This document shows positions 1 through 7,027 of a DNA stretch of 12,484 nt, in pieces. Made by a program: the position numbers and the translations under genes. Every line of letters begins with the position of its first letter. Within the stretch, counting starts at the first letter, position 1. Source of the DNA: Candidatus Babelota bacterium (lineage in GTDB: Bacteria; Dependentiae; Babeliae; Babeliales; JABCYS01); the NCBI GenBank assembly GCA_013290085.1, contig JABCYS010000015.1:1-12484 (forward strand), written 5' to 3'. The notes beneath the pieces are model-generated. The model saw nothing but the letters and a program-made list of their open reading frames with translations, did no database searches and was not told the DNA's origin.

Positions 1-2259
1 ACGTGTATCAAATGACAGGAAGCATCCAGTAATGGTCAAGTGAGGAGTCGTCGTAAGTGCAAAATTCATGGTACAGAGCGAATCGGTGCCGACTGTATCA
101 TTAACACCAATCGAGACGTTTGAAGCATGACCGAGATAAATGGTATGAACTGATGCTTGACTTTGAAGCTGTGAAAACGGTGTTGTTATAAGATTGTTTA
201 CCGTATTATCATTCGGCTCGGTCGTAAGTGTTAAGAGCTGCGTAACTCCCGGTGTTGGATCGGCCAACTCTTGGAGAATATCAAGATGTGCATCACGGCT
301 TATGATGGTACCACCATCGCACGCAAAGGAACCTATATCTGTTCCTAAATTAAGTTGTCGCCCGTCACCGTTATCTACAATTCTACCATTACCGTAGAAT
401 ACAAATCGAGAATCGTTATTACCGCTTGGAATATTAGGAATGAGTAAGTCTACTCCGGTAATTGCAGCACTCGTATTCAATCTAAAATAAGAGTTATTGA
501 ATACAATCTTTGGACGCAAGCCGTTACAGGTAGCACTACCAGAACAGATACCTTGCTGAATCAGTTTAAATCTTTCAGCGCCAATATAGGTTGGTTCTGA
601 TTTAACATCATTTTTTTCAAACACGAGATGGTTTTCATCATCATGCACTAAAGAAACATTATTCAATTTCAATCTACGATTAACCATCATGTAGGCACTG
701 TTGTAGCGCAAGAAGTCGCCATTTGCATCGGTAGCAAAAGTACGGAGTGGGAAAGTTGTTTCGCCAGAACGCACTAATACCGGACCGCCTGTTGGCGTTA
801 CTTGCAGTGACAGAATATGCAAGGCTTGGTGACCAACACCGTTATTACCAATAACATCAAGGTCCCCTTCTATATCAAAGACCAAGTTCCCTTCTCCTGG
901 CGTAAACTCATTTGAAGCTATGGTAAATGAAATAGTGTTATTCACCGTCTCTTGCACTAATCCGTCCTCATCCACACCGGATCTAAAGTAGACTGCCGCA
1001 GAACCACCAGAAAGATTTTGAGAAAGAAGAATTGCTGGCGTCACCGCATTCGGGTCATCGCTATCATCAACAATAAATGCTGATGGATTGCGATTCTTTA
1101 CAATAGATTGAAGATCAAGTCCTTGTTCCGTTAGCTCTTCTGACAAGACGAGCTGCGGCACAGGACATTGGTTGGTTGTAGTTCCGACATAGTCTATAAA
1201 GGTATTGTTATCGACAACCACCACACCATTACTACCCAAGATAAATCCAGCTTGCGTTCCGGTTACTGCAAACGCTCCGTCACAGAATGGGTCGATAACA
1301 AAATTAGTGAGGATTGTGTTTTGGTTGATGATTAACAAGCTACCTGAAGTTATGGTAGAGCTATTCACCACATCAAAATCTGCCTCGTGCCCCGCTGGTG
1401 TGGTGAGGTCTATGTCTCCTATTTGGAATTCGGCGTTTATACCCGGGGAGGCAGAAAGCAATCTGCCAGAGATTAATACTTCCCCTTTGTCAGAAACACG
1501 TAAAATCATACGGCCTGTACCAGTATTGGTCGGGTCAAAGAACAGAGTACCGAGATCGGTTCCACCACCATTTGATGCGATACTATTGAGTGAAATATAA
1601 CTGAGCAATGATCGCGGACCAACACCTATTTCAACATTGCTCGCCTGATCAGCAGCATTAACAACCATACGACTAAAGGTCCAGTCTGGTGCCGGCGTTG
1701 GCTTCATAGCAACATAAGCCCGCGTACCCCCCGTGGTAGGAAGTGATGTGAAGGTCACGGACTCTTCGCCAAGAATATTAAAATTAACGGTACCACTTCC
1801 TGAAACGGAAACTAAAAGATCAAGAAGAAGAGCACCATTATTGGTAGCTGTTCCACGAAACATAAGATCTTCGGTAATCGAGAAGGTAATACTGTGTCCC
1901 GTATCTGCAAAAAGATATAGGCGCGCTGAGCCAGTAGTAACACCATCGGCTCTGTTACCTGAACCGGTGATGATGGTGTCATTATTAGTTATCGTAACTA
2001 AAATATCACACGTGCTTGCTACGACACGAATACCGTTCACTAGCGCATTACGGCCTTGAATATCAATATTTTGGTTAAAGACATCCATGGTTATACCGGG
2101 ATTGGTTGCACCAGCAAGACCGTTATCGCTCAGGTCATGCCAAAGCACGGTAGAACCAGGACAATTACCCGGTGTTGCAAAAACATGGGAAGAAAAACTA
2201 ACACACAGAAACGTTATTATCGCCAGAGCAGAACGATAGATAGAAAATTGATTTCTCAT
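1..2259 (-). CDS. Large secreted beta-rich protein, N-terminal 753 residues (3' end beyond window)
   Basis: The minus strand is open without a stop from the ATG at 2259 to the left edge, so the gene is partial. Residues 1-28 form a Sec signal peptide: basic start MRNQ, hydrophobic core, and a likely cut after SHVFA. The mature part is rich in Thr, Ser, Asn, Gly and Val, with alternating hydrophobic strands and few Lys, as in beta-helix or beta-sandwich surface proteins. Scattered Cys residues (for example NCP near residue 33, NQCP near 360, and several between 570 and 745) could form disulfides. There are no obvious membrane segments after the signal. Around residues 534-557 lies a distinctive charged block, VHDDENHLVFEKND followed by SEPTYIG. 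A GGGAAGAG ribosome site lies just upstream. I do not recognise the family. An exported surface or autotransporter-like protein is the best guess, and the missing C terminus would decide whether it carries its own barrel or anchor. Confidence 0.85.
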   Translation of the reverse strand, partial: MRNQFSIYRSALAIITFLCVSFSSHVFATPGNCPGSTVLWHDLSDNGLAGATNPGITMDVFNQNIDIQGRNALVNGIRVVASTCDILVTITNNDTIITGSGNRADGVTTGSARLYLFADTGHSITFSITEDLMFRGTATNNGALLLDLLVSVSGSGTVNFNILGEESVTFTSLPTTGGTRAYVAMKPTPAPDWTFSRMVVNAADQASNVEIGVGPRSLLSYISLNSIASNGGGTDLGTLFFDPTNTGTGRMILRVSDKGEVLISGRLLSASPGINAEFQIGDIDLTTPAGHEADFDVVNSSTITSGSLLIINQNTILTNFVIDPFCDGAFAVTGTQAGFILGSNGVVVVDNNTFIDYVGTTTNQCPVPQLVLSEELTEQGLDLQSIVKNRNPSAFIVDDSDDPNAVTPAILLSQNLSGGSAAVYFRSGVDEDGLVQETVNNTISFTIASNEFTPGEGNLVFDIEGDLDVIGNNGVGHQALHILSLQVTPTGGPVLVRSGETTFPLRTFATDANGDFLRYNSAYMMVNRRLKLNNVSLVHDDENHLVFEKNDVKSEPTYIGAERFKLIQQGICSGSATCNGLRPKIVFNNSYFRLNTSAAITGVDLLIPNIPSGNNDSRFVFYGNGRIVDNGDGRQLNLGTDIGSFACDGGTIISRDAHLDILQELADPTPGVTQLLTLTTEPNDNTVNNLITTPFSQLQSQASVHTIYLGHASNVSIGVNDTVGTDSLCTMNFALTTTPHLTITGCFLSFDTR

Positions 2260-2275
2260 AACTCTTCCCTTTTTT

Positions 2276-2296
2276 AAAAAAGCATTACTACTAATG
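2276..2296 (-). terminator. Weak hairpin plus T-run, possible terminator of the pot operon
   Basis: Read on the minus strand, CATTA-GTAG-TAATG forms a five-pair AT-rich stem, followed by C and six T. It lies about 120 nt after the potD stop. The stem is weak, and the same bases overlap a possible -10 for the next gene, so both readings are tentative. Confidence 0.25.
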
Positions 2297-2316
2297 ATAT
2301 GGGTATGAGAAGTCAA
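2288..2316 (-). promoter_or_regulatory. Possible promoter of the large secreted-protein gene
   Basis: On the minus strand, TTGACT (2311-2316) is followed after 17 nt by TAGTAG (2288-2293). The -35 is good and the -10 is poor. It would give a leader of about 20 nt before the ATG at 2259. Confidence 0.3.
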
Positions 2317-2350
2317 GAATATTTTTTTGTGAATTTTATGACTCTCATAC
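2303..2350. repeat. Inverted repeat, 11-12 bp arms, 25-bp spacer
   Basis: GTATGAGAAGTC at 2303-2314 is the inverse of GACTCTCATAC at 2340-2350, apart from one bulged base. The loop is very AT-rich. The left arm overlaps the candidate -35 of the secreted-protein gene. In the pot transcript it could fold as a 3' stabilising hairpin; as DNA it could be an operator. Confidence 0.55.
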
Positions 2351-2413
2351 TCTCATCAAGCACATCACCATGTTTCGTATCATAGTGAGAAATAGAAAGT
2401 CAATTTTCTTTCT

Positions 2414-3496
2414 TTAAGACTTAAGAAACAGCAAGGCTTCGTTAATAGCCTTGGTTGGAATAACGTTTTTTAGAAATTTAAATTTAGTGATACCACGTGC
2501 ACAAGTATTTAAAATATTTTTACTACTCGTTTCAACTTCTTTGCACGAAACATCGGTCACTGCCGGCAAGAAATAAGTTTGGTCAACGTGGTACTGCACA
2601 ACCTCAGGTGAAAATAAAAAATTGATAAATTGATAGACCAGATCTTGTTTTGTACAGGACGCAGGAATCACCAAAGTATCAATAGAAATAATAGGATTTT
2701 CTTTATCCGGAATAATAAAATCAATGTCTTTATTATGTGCTACAACACGCAGTACATAGGGCGAAGTTACTAACACTAATGGTGCTTGGCCTGAAGCTAA
2801 AAGATAGGGCGCCCCACCTTCTGCGTAGACAAGCGTATATTTTTTTTGTTCAAGCAAGACTCTTTTAATTTCAGTAATTTGTTGTTCACCAATTTTGTCC
2901 AGCGAACCAAATAAGTAGTAAGCGCCAATGATCATAAGTTCGCGGATATCATCAATTAAAACACGCGGCGCCTGAGAAACTGTTGTATCAAATATCAATG
3001 ACCAATCCTTGCGAATATCGGGACTAAAGTAACTTTTATTTATCCCAATACCGTAGATACTCCACATATAAGGAATGGTGTATTCATTTTCTGGATCGTA
3101 GAAATGACGGAGGAGGTTTGGATTCAGTCGCGGCCAGAAATGTAACTTTGATTTATCTATTTTCTGTAGAAAATCTTTTTCTTTTATAAATTGCTCCGCC
3201 ATGTACCCAGAAGGAACGATAAGGTCATACCCTACACCTCGGGTTAATTTAATTTTTGAATAGAGCTCTTCATTGCTTTCAAAATAGCCAATATTTACTT
3301 TGATCCCGGTTTGTCTTTCAAATTCAACCACCTTGCGCATATCAATGAGCTCGGTCCAGGAATATACGTTAATTGTTTTTTGTGATGAAAAAAGAGAAAA
3401 GGGATTTGGTAAAAATAACAAACCAAAAATAATCGTTATCCAAAAAATAATAATGAGAAGTAACAAGGTTCGGGGAGTTTTTCGAGAGCGTATCAT
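2414..3496 (-). CDS. potD: PotD-like spermidine/putrescine substrate-binding protein, membrane-anchored
   Basis: This is the extracytoplasmic binding protein that delivers the ligand to PotB/PotC. At 360 residues it is close to the usual size of about 350. Residues 10-30 are one strongly hydrophobic segment with no lipobox Cys, so the protein probably stays tethered to the inner membrane or has an uncleaved signal. The PotD core is clear: NVYSWTE (43-49), TGIKV (63-67), FESNE (72-76), YDLIVPSGY (90-98), YTIPYMW (139-145), DDIRE (182-186) and SIDTLVIP (271-278). The acidic ligand residues equivalent to E. coli D168, E171 and D257 are kept (D182 or D183, E186, D273). Positions matching aromatic W229 and W255 appear as T244 and S271, so the ligand may not be classical spermidine. 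The ATG at 3496 shares a base with the potC stop (TGATG) and follows a GGGGG run. A TTG one codon earlier is less likely. Confidence 0.9.
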   Translation of the reverse strand: MIRSRKTPRTLLLLIIIFWITIIFGLLFLPNPFSLFSSQKTINVYSWTELIDMRKVVEFERQTGIKVNIGYFESNEELYSKIKLTRGVGYDLIVPSGYMAEQFIKEKDFLQKIDKSKLHFWPRLNPNLLRHFYDPENEYTIPYMWSIYGIGINKSYFSPDIRKDWSLIFDTTVSQAPRVLIDDIRELMIIGAYYLFGSLDKIGEQQITEIKRVLLEQKKYTLVYAEGGAPYLLASGQAPLVLVTSPYVLRVVAHNKDIDFIIPDKENPIISIDTLVIPASCTKQDLVYQFINFLFSPEVVQYHVDQTYFLPAVTDVSCKEVETSSKNILNTCARGITKFKFLKNVIPTKAINEALLFLKS

Positions 3497-4275
3497 CAAA
3501 GCCCCCGATTACTAATATTAAGAGAGCAGAAAGCAATAACTAAAAGACTGCTGATGGCGAGCAACATTGTAGAGAGTGCGTTAATCGTCGGAGAAACACC
3601 AAGCCTGATCATGCCAAAAATATAAAGGGATAAAGTTTGTGATGTTGGTCCCGAACAGAAAAAGGAGATTAGGAAATCATCGAGCGAAAGGATAAACACC
3701 AAGAGCCCGCCGGCAACAAGTGCTGGTGACAGTAATGGCAAAATAATTTTAAAGAACGTTTGGGCCTCGGAAGCTCCAAGATCCAAGGATGCCTCAGTGA
3801 GACTGTAATCTAATTCCAAAAACTGGGTACGAATAATAGGGATAACAAAACTTAATCCCAATAAGGTATGGCCAACGATAAGCGTAGTTAATCCAAGTGG
3901 TACCGAGAAAAAGCTAAAAAAACTGAGAAGCCCAACGGCCAAAACAATTTCAGGCAATGCTACTGCTGCTAAAAAAGCAGGCATAAATCGATAAAGCCTA
4001 TATTGCCAGCCACAGTACACAAAAAGAAGGCCCATCACCAAACTGAGTGCGACTGAGGTTAGTGCAACAAGCAAGCTATTTTTCAAAGCAATAAACAATT
4101 CTGGTTCATGTAACAGACTTGCATACCATTTCAAGGTAAAGCCGTCCCATTTAAAAGGAAAATCGGAAGCATTAAAGGAAAGAAAAATAAGCACTATGAT
4201 GGGAAGATAGAGAAATAGATAAGTGAAAGACGCTAGGACTGGGAGCCAAACCCGGGACACTAATGATTTTACCAC
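3496..4275 (-). CDS. potC: PotC-like polyamine ABC transporter permease
   Basis: This inner-membrane permease pairs with PotB to form the translocation channel. It has 259 residues, against 264 in E. coli PotC. Six membrane helices are visible at about 12-34, 65-87, 98-122, 128-147, 181-204 and 234-253. The EAA loop that docks on the ATPase is EASLDLGASEAQ (161-172), followed by FFKIILPLL. The GTG at 4275 was chosen as start because AGGAG lies 7 nt before it and the potB stop lies 1 nt before it. The frame stays open up to 4359 inside potB, but starting there would add 28 atypical residues and an 80-bp overlap. Its stop overlaps the potD start, which implies translational coupling. Confidence 0.92.
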   Translation of the reverse strand: MVKSLVSRVWLPVLASFTYLFLYLPIIVLIFLSFNASDFPFKWDGFTLKWYASLLHEPELFIALKNSLLVALTSVALSLVMGLLFVYCGWQYRLYRFMPAFLAAVALPEIVLAVGLLSFFSFFSVPLGLTTLIVGHTLLGLSFVIPIIRTQFLELDYSLTEASLDLGASEAQTFFKIILPLLSPALVAGGLLVFILSLDDFLISFFCSGPTSQTLSLYIFGMIRLGVSPTINALSTMLLAISSLLVIAFCSLNISNRGL

Positions 4276-4276
4276 G

Positions 4277-5146
4277 TTAACGCTCCTGCTTTTGTATCTG
4301 TTTTGGACTGGCCATAACTCGTGAAATAATGAGAACAATAAAAAGGATGACGCATCCACTGACGGTCGTAAATGAGGAGCCTACTGCCGGATCACGTGAT
4401 TCCAAGAAATAGTTTGATATTAAGCTACCAACATAGAGGTATCGCCCCCCGCCCATAATGGCGGGAATGGCGTACTCCCCAAATGCTGGCACCATAACAA
4501 GCAAAAAGCCATTACGAATCCCCGACATTGTCAGTGGCAAAGTAATTTTGAAAAAAGTTTTCGATGAGGTTGCACCCAAGTCAAGCGATGCTTCAATAAG
4601 GCGCAGGTCAAATTTTTCCAGCACGCCGTACAAGGGAAGGATCATAAAAGGTAGGTAGCAATAAAACATTACGAGAATCACGGCGAATGGCGAATAAAGA
4701 ATTTGTAATGGTTCTCGAATAATACCAAGAGAAAGAAGGAATCTATTTAAAAGACCGTTGCGTTCAAGTACAAAAAACCATGCATACGCTTGCACAAGAA
4801 AATTTGTCCAGAATGGGAGCATAAGGAAGAAAAGGAAAAAGTTTTTCCACCGACGCATTTTCACGGCAAAGAAGTAAGCGACTGGATAGCCAACTAAAAG
4901 GCAGGCGGTTGCTATTGTCATCGCTTGAATTAATGACCAACCAATTATTTTAAAATGAGCTGTGGTAATAACTGCAGCAATATTGGTGAAAGTTAAATCA
5001 TAAACATTAAATACTGGCCATCGTTTGAAAAAGCTTGCGCTGAGAAGAAAGAGGAGTGGCACGTACAAAAACAATATCTGCCAGATCAGAGCAGGTACCG
5101 CGGCAATAAATGAAGCTTGCTTTTTGAGGGTGTTAAAAAGCTGCAT
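4277..5146 (-). CDS. potB: PotB-like polyamine ABC transporter permease
   Basis: This is the second permease subunit of the importer, with 289 residues (E. coli PotB is about 275). It has an N-terminal helix at about 13-36, then a core of helices near 67-89, 102-124, 153-173, 211-232 and 262-278. The EAA loop EASLDLGATSSK (185-196) is followed by TFFKITLPL and is nearly identical in pattern to that of the neighbouring permease, as expected for a heterodimer contacting a PotA dimer. The phrase PAFGEYAIPAIMGG (220-233) is typical of PotB-type permeases. The ATG at 5146 overlaps the potA stop by one base (TAATG) and has GGAG 5 nt upstream. Confidence 0.92.
   Translation of the reverse strand: MQLFNTLKKQASFIAAVPALIWQILFLYVPLLFLLSASFFKRWPVFNVYDLTFTNIAAVITTAHFKIIGWSLIQAMTIATACLLVGYPVAYFFAVKMRRWKNFFLFFLMLPFWTNFLVQAYAWFFVLERNGLLNRFLLSLGIIREPLQILYSPFAVILVMFYCYLPFMILPLYGVLEKFDLRLIEASLDLGATSSKTFFKITLPLTMSGIRNGFLLVMVPAFGEYAIPAIMGGGRYLYVGSLISNYFLESRDPAVGSSFTTVSGCVILFIVLIISRVMASPKQIQKQER
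4283..4287 (-). promoter_or_regulatory. Ribosome binding site that sets the potC start
   Basis: AGGAG on the minus strand lies 7 nt before the GTG at 4275, inside the last codons of potB. It is the reason for choosing this GTG over longer starts. Confidence 0.75.
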
Positions 5147-6240
5147 TATTTCTCCAACAAAACCGCATTTTCCTTCTGCCAGTACAGATGGACCTCGTCA
5201 TAATAATCGATTTCTTCTTGAGGGAAATGTTCTTCATTTTGTTCAAACACTTGCAACCGCATATCATTTTTTAGTCGCACTTTATATTGCGTCCAGCGTC
5301 CCTGATACACGATTGATTCAACAACGCCAGTAAAATGATTTGCAAATCCTTCAAGTGGTTTTTTACTGATCTCTATTTTTTCTGGGCGAAGACTGAGCAC
5401 CGCATGGTTGCCATCACGCGCCCATCGTTTTTCTTTTGGCAGAGTAATAACAATCTCTCCCAGCGCAGCAACATTTAACACTGCTTGCTCGTTTTGAGGA
5501 ATGCTGATGTATCCTTTTATGCTGTTGGTGCTTCCAACAAACTGTGCAACAAATGATGAGGCTGGAAATTCATAAATTTCTTTTGGTGTACCAACCTGCT
5601 CAATCTCTCCATCATAGTTCATGATGGCCATACGATCTGCAACGGTTAGTGCTTCTGCTTGATCATGAGTAACGTAGATGAAGGTTGTTTTAAATTTTTC
5701 TTGAAGATCGATCAGTTCAAGTAACATTCTTTCACGCAAGTTAAGATCGAGCGCGGCCAATGGTTCGTCGAGCAAGAGAACATCTGGTTCATTAATGATA
5801 GCGCGGGCAAGAGCCACACGCTGTTGTTGTCCACCAGATAATTGTTGGATGTATTTGTTTACTTGTGCTTCGAGATCGACTGCTTTAAGAATGCGCAGAA
5901 CTTTTTGTTCAATCATATCCGCAGACATTTTTTTTATGCGAAGACCGTAGGCAACATTGTCAAACACATTCATGTGCGGGAAAAGGGCATAGTTTTGAAA
6001 AACTGTTTTTATGGGACGCCCGTAGGCAGGAACGTGGGTGATGTCTTCATCACCTAAATAAATTTTTCCGGCATCAACATTTTCAAATCCTGCTATCATC
6101 CGCAAAATGGTTGTTTTGCCACAACCACTGGGTCCCAGAAGAGCAAAGAATTTTCCTTCCTCAATTGTTAGATTGAGGTTATTGATAATGAGTTCACCGT
6201 TATAATATTTTGTGATGCCTTCTAGGCGGATACCAATCAT
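5146..6240 (-). CDS. potA: PotA-like polyamine ABC transporter ATP-binding protein
   Basis: This cytoplasmic ATPase drives the PotBC channel. It has 364 residues, close to the usual 378. All nucleotide-binding motifs are intact: Walker A GPSGCGKT (36-43), Q-loop Q82, signature LSGGQQQR (134-141), Walker B VLLLDEP (154-160), D-loop LAALD (161-165) and switch His H192 in YVTHDQ. The C-terminal part, from about residue 230, has the regulatory TOBE/OB-like domain, including VLSLRPEKIE (281-290) and a strand-rich end. The start ATG overlaps the stop of the preceding membrane-protein gene by 4 nt (ATGA), and only a weak AAAGAG precedes it, so translation probably depends on coupling. Related transporters for thiamine or iron use similar ATPases. 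The PotB, PotC and PotD partners support the polyamine type. Confidence 0.93.
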   Translation of the reverse strand: MIGIRLEGITKYYNGELIINNLNLTIEEGKFFALLGPSGCGKTTILRMIAGFENVDAGKIYLGDEDITHVPAYGRPIKTVFQNYALFPHMNVFDNVAYGLRIKKMSADMIEQKVLRILKAVDLEAQVNKYIQQLSGGQQQRVALARAIINEPDVLLLDEPLAALDLNLRERMLLELIDLQEKFKTTFIYVTHDQAEALTVADRMAIMNYDGEIEQVGTPKEIYEFPASSFVAQFVGSTNSIKGYISIPQNEQAVLNVAALGEIVITLPKEKRWARDGNHAVLSLRPEKIEISKKPLEGFANHFTGVVESIVYQGRWTQYKVRLKNDMRLQVFEQNEEHFPQEEIDYYDEVHLYWQKENAVLLEK

Positions 6241-6914
6241 CTCTTTTTATGGGCCTTTGCAAAAAGCATAGGGACAACTACATCAGACAACGTACACGGA
6301 ACCAATACTGCAAAAATCAGAAAAAGAAACACTGCTCCGATACTTTCTGACCAGTCGGTAAAACCGTATGAAAGCAAGTATAGGCATGAGGCTAACGAGC
6401 TGACAAGGATATGAACAAAATGGGAGCCTACAGAAAATGATGCAAGCTTAGAATAATGATGTTGTGCCATCACAAAACCGTTGATAATGCCAACCAATAA
6501 AAAAGGTAAAACATTGGGTAATTCTGAATAAAAACAGATATGCCAATCCATCGGTACGCCAAGGAGTCTGCCGCCGTAATAAGGAAGTATGGCATCTGAC
6601 AGCGTACAAAAGATCGCTGGAGATATAATGCCAACCAGCAGTGCGCCTACAAGATTACGGGAGAAACGCAGGTACGTAATAAGTGTTCCGGTTGCTGCAA
6701 AAATAATGTGTAGGAAGTGAAAATTGTGGAATAGTGAGTGAGATCGCTCAGCCGCTTCTTGGACATCATTACTTCCTACGTGGGTCAAGAAGCTTAAAAC
6801 TATAAGCCCGAAGGAGACGGAAAATATTGCGTAAGGAAAGTGGTGTAAAAGTTCATGGGGCAAGGACTCGCTATGCTTTTCATGCTCCAAGTCCAAAGAG
6901 TGTTCGTGATTCAT
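6237..6914 (-). CDS. Histidine-rich six-helix membrane protein with an internal duplication, unknown function
   Basis: I do not recognise this 225-residue protein. The first 25 residues are cytoplasmic-looking and hold seven His (H3, H5, H11, H14, H20, H24, H25) among Glu residues, which suggests metal binding. Six membrane helices follow, at about 27-43, 67-83, 87-105, 134-151, 163-184 and 192-208. Helices 1-3 and 4-6 look like two copies of one unit: HFLHI (66-70) matches HFVHI (165-169), and CTLSDAILP (103-111) matches CTLSDVVVP (207-215). Such repeated His, Cys and Asp residues in helices suggest a pseudo-symmetric transporter or channel, but this is inference. It is the first gene of the pot operon and its stop overlaps potA, so a link to polyamine uptake is possible. 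The ATG at 6914 was taken over a TTG at 6947; neither has a strong ribosome site. Confidence 0.8.
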   Translation of the reverse strand: MNHEHSLDLEHEKHSESLPHELLHHFPYAIFSVSFGLIVLSFLTHVGSNDVQEAAERSHSLFHNFHFLHIIFAATGTLITYLRFSRNLVGALLVGIISPAIFCTLSDAILPYYGGRLLGVPMDWHICFYSELPNVLPFLLVGIINGFVMAQHHYSKLASFSVGSHFVHILVSSLASCLYLLSYGFTDWSESIGAVFLFLIFAVLVPCTLSDVVVPMLFAKAHKKR

Positions 6915-6956
6915 GGTAAAACAGTGCTTTCTAAAAATAAAAAACAATAATTAGCG

Positions 6957-6984
6957 AATATAAGGGTTTTTATGGGGAATGCAA
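6957..6984 (-). promoter_or_regulatory. Possible promoter of the five-gene pot operon
   Basis: On the minus strand, TTGCAT (6979-6984) and TATATT (6957-6962) are separated by 16 nt. The -10 matches consensus at five of six bases; the -35 is weak. Transcription would begin about 36 nt before the ATG at 6914, in the only sizeable gap upstream of the operon. Confidence 0.4.
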
Positions 6985-7027
6985 AGGAAATTGCAAGCTC
7001 AATCTATCGCACAAAAAAGGTTAAACA

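Noticed and set aside
194..2277. Plus-strand open frames at 194-397, 1205-1600, 1733-2059 and 2056-2277
   Set aside because: They lie antisense to the 753-codon secreted-protein frame, have no ribosome sites and read as low-quality sequence without domains.
3497..3499. TTG start for potD one codon upstream
   Set aside because: The adjacent ATG forms the usual TGATG junction with the potC stop and is a stronger codon.
4276..4359. Longer potC start at 4359
   Set aside because: It would overlap potB by more than 80 bp and add residues foreign to PotC; AGGAG before the GTG at 4275 gives the normal length.
6915..6947. TTG start adding 11 residues to the His-rich membrane protein
   Set aside because: It lies within the predicted leader, uses a rare start codon and has no better ribosome site than the ATG at 6914.
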